Positions 7,749 to 13,643 of a stretch of 52,983 bases of DNA are shown here, in pieces (positions within the stretch are counted from its first letter, which is position 1; every line of letters starts with the position of its first letter). The notes below the pieces were generated by a model. The model had not been told where the DNA came from, made no database searches, and saw only the letters and a program-made list of their open reading frames with translations. The stretch spans positions 1 to 52,983 of the forward strand of contig URTA01000010.1 in NCBI GenBank assembly GCA_900550645.1, read 5' to 3'. A program made the position numbers and the translations under genes. This DNA is from an uncultured Porphyromonadaceae bacterium (GTDB taxonomy: Bacteria; Bacteroidota; Bacteroidia; Bacteroidales; Muribaculaceae).

Positions 7749-8239
7749 AAGCAAAGGCAAAGGCAGAGGAGATGACGCGCGAGCAGCTGCGCTACGAGAG
7801 CGCGGCGCTGTGCCTGATGAACGAGCTGGCGGAAGCCGCCGACCGCTGCGGCTGGGCGTTCCACGACGACGGCGAGAGCAACGCATGGGAGCTGCTGGAA
7901 GCCGTGGGCGATCTGCTGGAAGAGACGGAAATGCTGTTCCCGGCAAAGGTGTCTGCGCTGGTGCGGATGCTGGCGCATTACCGCGCATGGGCGCAAGCCA
8001 ACGGCACACAGAGCGACCGCGAGACGGCGCAGGAGGCGGAAGCCGCCGTTGTTGCCGCGCTGCGCAACAACCAACGCCTGACGTACTGCGCGAGCGCGGT
8101 AACGGCTTGCGTGTCGGCGTTCGGCGGCTACGGCAACATGATGAGCGACCGCCGCAAACGCGACTGGGAGGAGGAGGAAGCGGAAGCCTCAACCCCGACA
8201 CCCTCAACCCCGGCAAGCGGAAAGGAGGTGTTATCGTGA
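7745..8239 (+). CDS. Acidic helical element protein of unknown function
   Basis: 164 residues, Ala/Glu-rich and helical throughout, no recognised domain, with a Thr/Pro linker (TPTPSTPASGKEV) at the C-terminus. The start overlaps the preceding stop, and the tail again encodes the Shine-Dalgarno for the following gene. Membership of this tightly coupled operon is the best clue to role. Confidence 0.55.
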   Translation: MKAKAKAEEMTREQLRYESAALCLMNELAEAADRCGWAFHDDGESNAWELLEAVGDLLEETEMLFPAKVSALVRMLAHYRAWAQANGTQSDRETAQEAEAAVVAALRNNQRLTYCASAVTACVSAFGGYGNMMSDRRKRDWEEEEAEASTPTPSTPASGKEVLS

Positions 8240-8442
8240 ACGCGGTATTGCCCGAGACCTTGCGCCCCGGCGGACAGTACGGCGCGAGTGCCGCCGCCGC
8301 TGCGCTGGGAGTGAGCGAGCGCACTTTGCGCCGCTGGGTGGCACGCGGTTTCCTGAAAAAGCGGGTGCACAAGTTCACCGGCAAAGCCTTGTTCCGGGGC
8401 GATGACCTGATCGCCTTTTGGCACGCTGTGCGGAACGCCTGA
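8236..8442 (+). CDS. Small MerR/AlpA-type helix-turn-helix protein with GTG start
   Basis: 68 residues, started by GTG at 8236 that overlaps the stop of the previous gene (GTGA) and lies 7 nt after AAAGGAGGT. Residues about 17-60 form a helix-turn-helix of the excisionase/AlpA type: ASAAAAALGVSERTLRRWVA, then a basic wing with FTGKALFRGDDL. There is no nearby in-frame ATG. Such proteins act as excisionases (recombination directionality factors) or repressors in integrative elements. Confidence 0.75.
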   Translation: MNAVLPETLRPGGQYGASAAAAALGVSERTLRRWVARGFLKKRVHKFTGKALFRGDDLIAFWHAVRNA

Positions 8443-8499
8443 AACTTGATGAGGGGGCGGCATGGGGTTTTCTCGCGCTCCGTGCCGCCGCCTTTGGCT

Positions 8500-8608
8500 G
8501 TTTTTGAAAACGGGTCACACGGCGCACCCCGATAAATTTGCGCTGTCAGTCAGCGGCATAACGGCAGGGCGTGGCACGTTTTCAAAAAGGGTCACGCCGC
8601 ACGCCCCC
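8500..8608 (+). repeat. Two 30-bp direct repeats upstream of the HTH gene
   Basis: Copies at about 8501-8530 and 8578-8607 agree at 23 of 30 positions, sharing TTTT-x-AAAA-x-GGGTCAC and a CCCC end. They lie between two helix-turn-helix genes and ahead of the promoter at 8628, so they are operator or iteron candidates. Confidence 0.5.
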
Positions 8609-8627
8609 AAGACTTGCGCCCCGGCGG

Positions 8628-8635
8628 TAACTTTG
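8628..8635 (+). promoter_or_regulatory. Promoter -7 box for the HTH-RepA gene group
   Basis: TAACTTTG, a perfect TAnnTTTG box, 49 bp before the ATG at 8685. No clear upstream TTTG is seen, so activation by a factor binding the nearby direct repeats is possible. Confidence 0.45.
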
Positions 8636-8684
8636 CGGTGGAAGTACAACCGCCGCACAAGCGGCACAAAACGATTTTCAGATT

Positions 8685-9038
8685 ATGGCAAACAGATTTA
8701 CCGACCCTCAACCCCTGATGCCGGCAGGCGTTCAGATGACCGCCCCGGCGTTCTCGCTGACAGCCGAGAGCGTGGAAGCTATCGCGCAAGCGGTGGCGCG
8801 TATCGTAGACGAGCGCATGAAGCGAGCCGCCGAGACCGACCGCCGCACCCCTTTGATGAGCCTCAGACAGGCGGCGGAGCGGCTGGGCGTGTCCCGTCAG
8901 ACGCTGCACAAGTGGGAGGCGGTGGGCTACCTCAAACCGCTGCGTTTCGGAAAGAGAATACGTTACCGCCGCTGCGACGTTGAGGACGTGGCGGAAGCGC
9001 AGGAACAGGTGAAAGCGAGAAAGGAGGCACGCCGATGA
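8685..9038 (+). CDS. Excisionase-family helix-turn-helix protein
   Basis: 117 residues. Residues about 60-105 match the HTH_17/excisionase fold: MSLRQAAERLGVSRQTLHKW, then a wing with FGKRIRYRRCDVEDV. The N-terminal half is an amphipathic helix that may multimerise. In Bacteroidales elements this gene is a standard partner of the integrase and the RepA-like ATPase. It is the second such HTH protein in this element. Its 3' end encodes AAAGGAGG for the next gene, which overlaps by 4 bp. Confidence 0.82.
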   Translation: MANRFTDPQPLMPAGVQMTAPAFSLTAESVEAIAQAVARIVDERMKRAAETDRRTPLMSLRQAAERLGVSRQTLHKWEAVGYLKPLRFGKRIRYRRCDVEDVAEAQEQVKARKEARR

Positions 9039-9514
9039 GTGCAAAGGCTACGGACGTGCGGACGATGAGCCGCGAGCAGCTGGAAGCGTACTGCGACGCG
9101 CTGGAAGCGCAAATCAAATCTTTGTCAGAGGAAGCGGACGAATTGCGCGGCGACCTTGACGAGATGAGGGAGAGAGCCGAGGACGCAGAGGACGAGCGCG
9201 ACGCGGCGGAGGAGCAAAGCGGACGCGCCCCCGAGGAGGTGCGCAGGTGGCTGCATATCCTTTACCATGACTTCGCGGAAGCCCTTGACGGCTGGCGGCG
9301 TATCGCGCTGCATATCCGCCGCGACGGCGAGCGGGCGTTTGAAGCCTTGCGGACAGGCGGCAACACGGCAGGGCGCATACACGACATAGTGCGCTGGGCT
9401 GGCGCGGTAGAGCGCAGGACAGGCGAGCAAGCCGCCGCGCTGGGGCTGATGCGCGAGATAGCCGAGGCGGTGACAGGCGAGAGCCTTTATCTGCTTGACG
9501 ACATAGACGACTGA
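9035..9514 (+). CDS. Coiled-coil element protein of unknown function
   Basis: 159 residues. Residues about 12-65 form a strongly charged coiled coil (repeated Glu/Asp/Arg heptads); the rest is helical with conserved-looking Trp/Arg patches (RRWLHILYHDFAEALDGWRR). ATG overlaps the HTH gene stop and is preceded by AAAGGAGG. It sits immediately upstream of the RepA-like ATPase, so an accessory replication or oligomerisation role is possible (inference). Confidence 0.6.
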   Translation: MSAKATDVRTMSREQLEAYCDALEAQIKSLSEEADELRGDLDEMRERAEDAEDERDAAEEQSGRAPEEVRRWLHILYHDFAEALDGWRRIALHIRRDGERAFEALRTGGNTAGRIHDIVRWAGAVERRTGEQAAALGLMREIAEAVTGESLYLLDDIDD

Positions 9515-9529
9515 AACAATAACCCGACA

Positions 9530-10855
9530 ATGGCAAACGACGGAAAGACGATGAGCCGAGAGACAAAACAAGGGGGCGGCGCAATGCCGACCCCCAAGCT
9601 AAACAGTTCCACAAGCCGCGACAACGAAAGCGGCGTTTGCAGTGGCAAAGGTACGAATAAAATCGCATACCCGCAAAACGCGGAAGCGGTTGAGATGCTG
9701 AAAAAGCTGGTGGCGCGTAACGTACAGGCGGCGCAGGAAGCCGCGATGCGCGGGTGTCTGCTGACAGTGAAGAAGGCGAGGGAGTGGCAGAGAGCCGCCG
9801 CCGTGAAGCGCAAGCCGCGCCCGCTGTACCGGTCAATGTGGTACGAGGGGCAGATAGCGATGCTGTTCGCAGACACCAACCAAGGGAAAACGATACTCGC
9901 GACGCAAATAGCGGTTGACCTTGCCCGAAAGGGGCGGCGCGTGCTTTACTGCGACTTTGAGATGAACGAACAGCAATTTTTGATGCGCACAGGGCGCGAG
10001 GTTGTCGGCGATGAGCGGGAGCTGTATCTGTCAATGGCGAGCCGAGGCGATGCCTTGCCGCCCGGCATAGAGGTATCCGACAGCGACGAGGGGGGCGAAA
10101 CCGTGTGGGAGCTGTACGAGTTGCCCGAGACGTTCAGCCGTGCAGAGCCTAACGGCATGGGCGGCGATGCCGAGAAGCGGCGCGACGCAGACGGCGTTGT
10201 GGCGAGCGACGTTATCCGTTCGATAGAGCAATGCGCCCTTGCCGCCGCCGCCGATACCGTGGTGGTGGATAACATCACCTACATGGGTCAGGGGCTTGAA
10301 AAATCGGCAATAGCGTTGCAGCTGGTGCAGGAGCTGAAACAGATGCAGAAGCGCAGGGGGTGGGCGTTGCTGGTGCTGGCGCACACGCCGAAACGCAATG
10401 CCGCCGAGCCGCTCACGACAAAGAGCGTGGCAGGTTCTGCCGCGCTGGTGGGGGCGGTAGACAGCGCGTTTGCGATAGGCTGCTGCGCGACGGACAGCAA
10501 CCGCAAATACATCAAACAGGTGAAGAGCCGGGACGCGGAATTTGAATACGGCGCGGACAACGTGATAACGTGCGAGATAGAGCGCGAGGGCGGCATGTTC
10601 TTGAAGTTCAAGGAAACAGGCCGTGCAAGGGAGGCGGACTTGCTGCGCGAGCCGTCAGAGAAGCAAGCGAAAGCGGCGGACGAGAAGCTGGCGGCACTCG
10701 TTGCCGACGGCTGCACATACGCACAGATCGCCGAGGTGCTGGGCATAAGCAAGTCAACGGCATGGCAGCGCGTTCAGGCGTTGCAGCAAAAGCCCGACCC
10801 GTCAGTGTTCGATGCCCTCAACCTTGACGATGATGAGGAGGACGACGACATGTAA
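9530..10855 (+). CDS. RepA-like AAA ATPase (replicative helicase/loader type)
   Basis: 441 residues. The RecA-like core starts near residue 100 (MWYEGQIAML), with Walker A ADTNQGKT (Lys120), a following VLYCDFEM strand, Walker B region TVVVDNITYMG and a sensor segment LLVLAHTPKR. This is the AAA_25/RepA hexameric helicase pattern. The C-terminus carries a helix-turn-helix (about 395-420, CTYAQIAEVLGISKSTAWQR) and an acidic tail. It would drive replication of the excised element together with the primase downstream. The start at 9530 lacks a Shine-Dalgarno, unlike the genes before it. Confidence 0.82.
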   Translation: MANDGKTMSRETKQGGGAMPTPKLNSSTSRDNESGVCSGKGTNKIAYPQNAEAVEMLKKLVARNVQAAQEAAMRGCLLTVKKAREWQRAAAVKRKPRPLYRSMWYEGQIAMLFADTNQGKTILATQIAVDLARKGRRVLYCDFEMNEQQFLMRTGREVVGDERELYLSMASRGDALPPGIEVSDSDEGGETVWELYELPETFSRAEPNGMGGDAEKRRDADGVVASDVIRSIEQCALAAAADTVVVDNITYMGQGLEKSAIALQLVQELKQMQKRRGWALLVLAHTPKRNAAEPLTTKSVAGSAALVGAVDSAFAIGCCATDSNRKYIKQVKSRDAEFEYGADNVITCEIEREGGMFLKFKETGRAREADLLREPSEKQAKAADEKLAALVADGCTYAQIAEVLGISKSTAWQRVQALQQKPDPSVFDALNLDDDEEDDDM

Positions 10856-10912
10856 CAGCCGAGATGAGGGAAAGCGTTCTGACACTTTGCTACATTCAGC
10901 CCCTCAAAAACG

Positions 10913-10972
10913 CGTTCGTTCGGGACGTTTTACCTAGGGTTTTCCTCCGAACGAACGCGAACACCCCTTGAC
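10913..10972 (-). repeat. 60-bp inverted repeat, right copy, with internal dyad
   Basis: Reverse complement of 6953-7012 with three mismatches. It occupies the intergenic gap between the RepA-like ATPase and the primase, as the left copy occupies the gap after the integrase pair. The two copies enclose about 3.9 kb. Confidence 0.8.
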
Positions 10973-11033
10973 AAATGAAAGAGTTCAGACATAAACGCAC
11001 TACAAAACGACACACGACCAAACACAGAGACAG

Positions 11034-12386
11034 ATGATACAGTACACAAGCGGAAGCAAGCCGAGGTTTTCCCTTGACGAAAACAGCGGCACACACAGGC
11101 AGGTGAAGCGCAGATGCCCGAGATGCGGGCGCAAATCGTTCGTGGCGGTGCTTGACTGGCAGACGATGCAGCCGATAGACGCTGCCGTGCTGGGGCGGTG
11201 CGACCACGCGCAGAGCTGCGGCTACGCTGATACAGACGTGTCGGCGTACTGGAAGCAACACCCCGACAGGTACGAGGCACTGACAGGGGAGCGACACCCC
11301 TCAACGCGGAAGCCGTGGGAGCGCGTGGGCGATGCCGACCGCTGGCGCGAGCTGTTCGGTATCGCCGACAGCGTGGCGCGGCAGTGGGACGAGGAGGAGG
11401 GCATAACCCCGGCAGAGGGAAACGCCGATGCCCCGACACCCTCAACCGTTCAGGGCTTGACAGTGGAAGCTATCGCCGAGGCGGTGGCAAATATCCTTGA
11501 CAGACGCTATACAGGCGCACAGGGCGCGTTAAGCGGTTCAGATGATAAACTGCACACCCGACAGGGCGAAACGCCGAGAGCGGGCGCGTATGGCGTTCAG
11601 GCGGCGCGGTACGTGAAGCCCTCGTCAATTCCGCCTGATGAGGTTCTGCGCACGCTGGGCGGCTACGAGGGCAACCGCCTTGCCGTGTGGCTGCGCGACA
11701 CCTTTGCCCCGGTGCTGCCGCCCTCCGAGGTTGAGCGCGTGCTGCTGGATTACGCCGTCGGCACTGTACAGGCGTGGGGAGGAAGCCCGGTTTACTGGCA
11801 GATAGACGCGGCCGGGCTGGTGCGCACAGGAAAGGCGATGGCGTACGGCACGGACGGCAAGCGCGTGAAAGAGCCGCGACCGCTGATGCAGTGGGCGCAC
11901 TCGCGGCACGAGAGAGAAGCCGAGGCACGCGGCGAGGAGTTCATAAGGCAACAATGCTGGTACGGTGCGCACAGGCTGCAAGAGCCTGGGCAAACGGCGT
12001 GGCTGTGCGAGGGCGAGAAAGGGGCTATAATAACCGCGCTGGCGTTGCTGGCGTGCGATGAGGGGCTGTACCGCCAAATCGTGCCGGTGGCGTGCGGAGG
12101 GTTCAACCCCACGCCCGACAGGCTGGGAGACCCCTGGCACGGCTTGCAAGCCGCCAAAGGCAGGAGCGTGGCAATATTCCCTGACAGCGGAAAGCAAGGC
12201 GACTGGGCGGCAAAGGCGGAAGCCCTGAACGGCTATGCCGCTGATGTGAGGGTATCGCGCTGGTGCGAGCCCGGCGCAGTGCCGTATGAGGTTCACGAGG
12301 GCAACGGGTTCGATGACGTGATACTCCGATGCCTTGACGAGGGCGGCGACCTTGCCGCGCTGATGCTGGCTGCCGTCGGCATGTAG
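11034..12386 (+). CDS. Zinc-ribbon/Toprim primase-like protein (DUF6371 type)
   Basis: 450 residues. The N-terminus has a zinc-binding ribbon, Cys28-x2-Cys31 and Cys56-x5-Cys62, in an arrangement common in Bacteroidales primase-like proteins. The C-terminal half shows a Toprim-like core: WLCEGEKGAIITA (Glu near residue 326) and VAIFPDSGKQGDW (about 380). It probably synthesises primers for element replication with the upstream ATPase, as PrmN1-type proteins do in Bacteroides mobilizable units. The linker (about residues 125-185) contains a 'TPSTVQGL' tract and a copy of the dispersed DNA repeat, implying repeat spread into coding DNA. Confidence 0.78.
   Translation: MIQYTSGSKPRFSLDENSGTHRQVKRRCPRCGRKSFVAVLDWQTMQPIDAAVLGRCDHAQSCGYADTDVSAYWKQHPDRYEALTGERHPSTRKPWERVGDADRWRELFGIADSVARQWDEEEGITPAEGNADAPTPSTVQGLTVEAIAEAVANILDRRYTGAQGALSGSDDKLHTRQGETPRAGAYGVQAARYVKPSSIPPDEVLRTLGGYEGNRLAVWLRDTFAPVLPPSEVERVLLDYAVGTVQAWGGSPVYWQIDAAGLVRTGKAMAYGTDGKRVKEPRPLMQWAHSRHEREAEARGEEFIRQQCWYGAHRLQEPGQTAWLCEGEKGAIITALALLACDEGLYRQIVPVACGGFNPTPDRLGDPWHGLQAAKGRSVAIFPDSGKQGDWAAKAEALNGYAADVRVSRWCEPGAVPYEVHEGNGFDDVILRCLDEGGDLAALMLAAVGM
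11539..11585 (+). repeat. Dispersed element repeat, copy 3 (inside the primase gene)
   Basis: From CAGATGATAAACT through CACACCCGACA to AAACGCC and GCGGG; it aligns with the copies at 6733 and 12883. It encodes part of the primase linker in frame. Confidence 0.45.
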
Positions 12387-12457
12387 AGCGGCAGGGCGGA
12401 CGATGCACAGGGGCGGCACTGCGTGAGGTTCTCGTCAGAGGAAAACGCAATGCCGCC

Positions 12458-12488
12458 TTTGCCGTGTCGGCGCGTTGTGCTACCTTTG
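12458..12488 (+). promoter_or_regulatory. Consensus promoter of the RHH gene
   Basis: TTTG (12458-12461), exactly 19 bp, TACCTTTG (12481-12488). The expected transcription start falls on or within a few bases of the ATG at 12493, predicting an essentially leaderless mRNA. Confidence 0.65.
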
Positions 12489-12492
12489 CGGC

Positions 12493-12855
12493 ATGGCAAA
12501 GACGGTGAGAGTATACGCAAGGGTATTGCCCGAGATATACAGAGGGCTTGAAGAAATGGCAAAGCGCGGCGGGTTCAGGAGCGTGCCTAACTTCGCGGTT
12601 ACGCTGTTATCGCGCATGGCGATAGAAGCGGCAGGGCGCGATGCCGCCGACATATCCGGAGGGTTCAGGGGCGCAACGCCGCCGTTATACGAGATCGGCG
12701 TGATGTTCGGGCGCGACGCGGACGCGATGCCGCCCGATGATGAGGGGGACATGTTCCACGACGAGATTGCCGAGATGTTCGGCGAGTACACGGACGCGGA
12801 AGCGCCGCAGTACGGCGAGCGGACAAAGCGGACGCGGCGCACCGAGTACTGGTAA
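12493..12855 (+). CDS. Ribbon-helix-helix protein (possible regulator or mobilization accessory)
   Basis: 120 residues from ATG 12493; an in-frame ATG at 12475 lies within the promoter and is unlikely. Residues 1-45 fit a ribbon-helix-helix DNA-binding fold: a basic strand KTVRVYARV followed by two helices ending in TLLSRMAIE. The rest is acidic and disordered-looking. In related elements an RHH protein (MobC-type) precedes the relaxase; here nothing follows, so it may be an orphan mobilization protein or a repressor. Confidence 0.65.
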   Translation: MAKTVRVYARVLPEIYRGLEEMAKRGGFRSVPNFAVTLLSRMAIEAAGRDAADISGGFRGATPPLYEIGVMFGRDADAMPPDDEGDMFHDEIAEMFGEYTDAEAPQYGERTKRTRRTEYW

Positions 12856-12882
12856 CGCAGGAAAGCCCCCTCACGGCGTTTA

Positions 12883-12934
12883 CCCTTGTCGGACGACAAC
12901 TATACACCCGACACCCCGAAACGCCGCGAGAGGG
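12883..12934 (+). repeat. Dispersed element repeat, copy 2
   Basis: Matches copy 1 at CCCTTGTC-GA, AACTATAC and AAACGCCGCGAGAGGG, again just after a stop codon. Confidence 0.55.
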
Positions 12935-12977
12935 GCGTTTGCGGCGTTCTGCTGGCGTGCTGGCGAGCCGCGCCGAT

Positions 12978-13032
12978 GCCCCGAGGGTGTTTTCTCCGCT
13001 GATGAGGGACACCCCCGGGGGGCGTTTTTTTA
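12978..13032 (+). terminator. Rho-independent terminator of the element's last gene
   Basis: GCCCCGAGGGTGT (12978-12990) can pair with ACACCCCCGGGGGGC (13009-13023), followed by seven Ts. Confidence 0.75.
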
Positions 13033-13267
13033 AGTCAGGGGGGTATATCAGAAACCCACCCGCGCCCCTTTTTGAATGCGCGAGGTATTTTTCAGCCCCC
13101 TGAAAAGGTCAACGTTTTGTCAATGAAAGAGTTACGGCGGTTATCCGCTGACAGGCACGCCGACAGGCGCGGATGCCGATGCCGATGCGTTAGCATTTTT
13201 ACGTTTTATTGGCATAGTTCCAACAACTTGCAGAGATGAGGGCGGACACAACGCGGCAAACAGGTAT

Positions 13268-13302
13268 TGCATAATCGGGTTGTGTTGTTATTCGGTTGTT
13301 AT
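13268..13302 (+). repeat. 35-bp imperfect direct repeat, right copy (candidate integrase arm site)
   Basis: Same orientation as 4631-4665, 30 of 35 identical. It marks the probable right side of the element about 8.6 kb from the left copy. Confidence 0.55.
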
Positions 13303-13365
13303 TTCGCCCTAACCCTCAACGGACAAAACGCTATCCCTCAACGCTTTACGCAAATAGGTTCAAGT

Positions 13366-13375
13366 CCTTCCAAGG
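13366..13375 (+). other. Candidate right attachment core
   Basis: CCTTCCAAGG, as at 4523-4532. It is preceded by GGTTCAAGTCC, which resembles a tRNA T-arm, so the target may have been a tRNA-like 3' end; the pairing is too poor to call a tRNA. Confidence 0.3.
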
Positions 13376-13387
13376 GGGCAACATGAC

Positions 13388-13421
13388 AAAAACAGGAATT
13401 TGCCTTCCTGTTTTTGTTTTT
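13388..13421 (+). terminator. Rho-independent terminator
   Basis: Perfect 11-bp arms AAAAACAGGAA and TTCCTGTTTTT (13388-13415) with a 6-nt loop, then a T-rich tract. No gene ends directly before it. Confidence 0.7.
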
Positions 13422-13603
13422 TATTTGCGCACCTCAAGGGTGCAGAGGGTTCTTTTCATGGGCTAAGCATTTTATTGGGACATCAAGCCCGTTTCTACCT
13501 TGTGAGGCATGGTTTACTTCCCCAAGACCTACAATTACCCGCAATGACATTCCCGGACGCGACTTTCTAATGCGAGGAGCATAAAAAACCGAGTTTTTTT
13601 GTG

Positions 13604-13611
13604 TAACTTTG
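13604..13611 (+). promoter_or_regulatory. purL -7 promoter box
   Basis: TAACTTTG, 32 bp before the purL ATG. A -33 TTTG at the right spacing is not obvious. Confidence 0.5.
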
Positions 13612-13643
13612 CGGTATAATTCGACATAGGTAGACCAACCAGC

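Larger units (their letters stand above)
12856..13643. other. Non-coding right end of the element and purL upstream region
   Basis: No ORF here is credible. It contains a dispersed repeat (12883-12934), a strong terminator (12978-13032), a smaller TTTTCAG/CTGAAAA hairpin near 13090-13107, the right 35-bp repeat (13268-13302), the candidate att core (13366-13375), a second terminator (13388-13421) and the purL -7 box (13604-13611). GC content drops after about 13.2 kb, consistent with passage out of the element. Confidence 0.55.

Noticed and set aside
7263..8384. 373-codon minus-strand ORF in the element
   Set aside because: Antisense to three coupled plus-strand genes with Shine-Dalgarno sites; Arg/Pro/Ser-rich product typical of a shadow frame.
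13340..13378. tRNA gene or tRNA 3' fragment at the right end of the element
   Set aside because: GGTTCAAGTCC looks like a T-arm, but the T-stem does not pair fully and no matching acceptor or upstream half is seen at either end.
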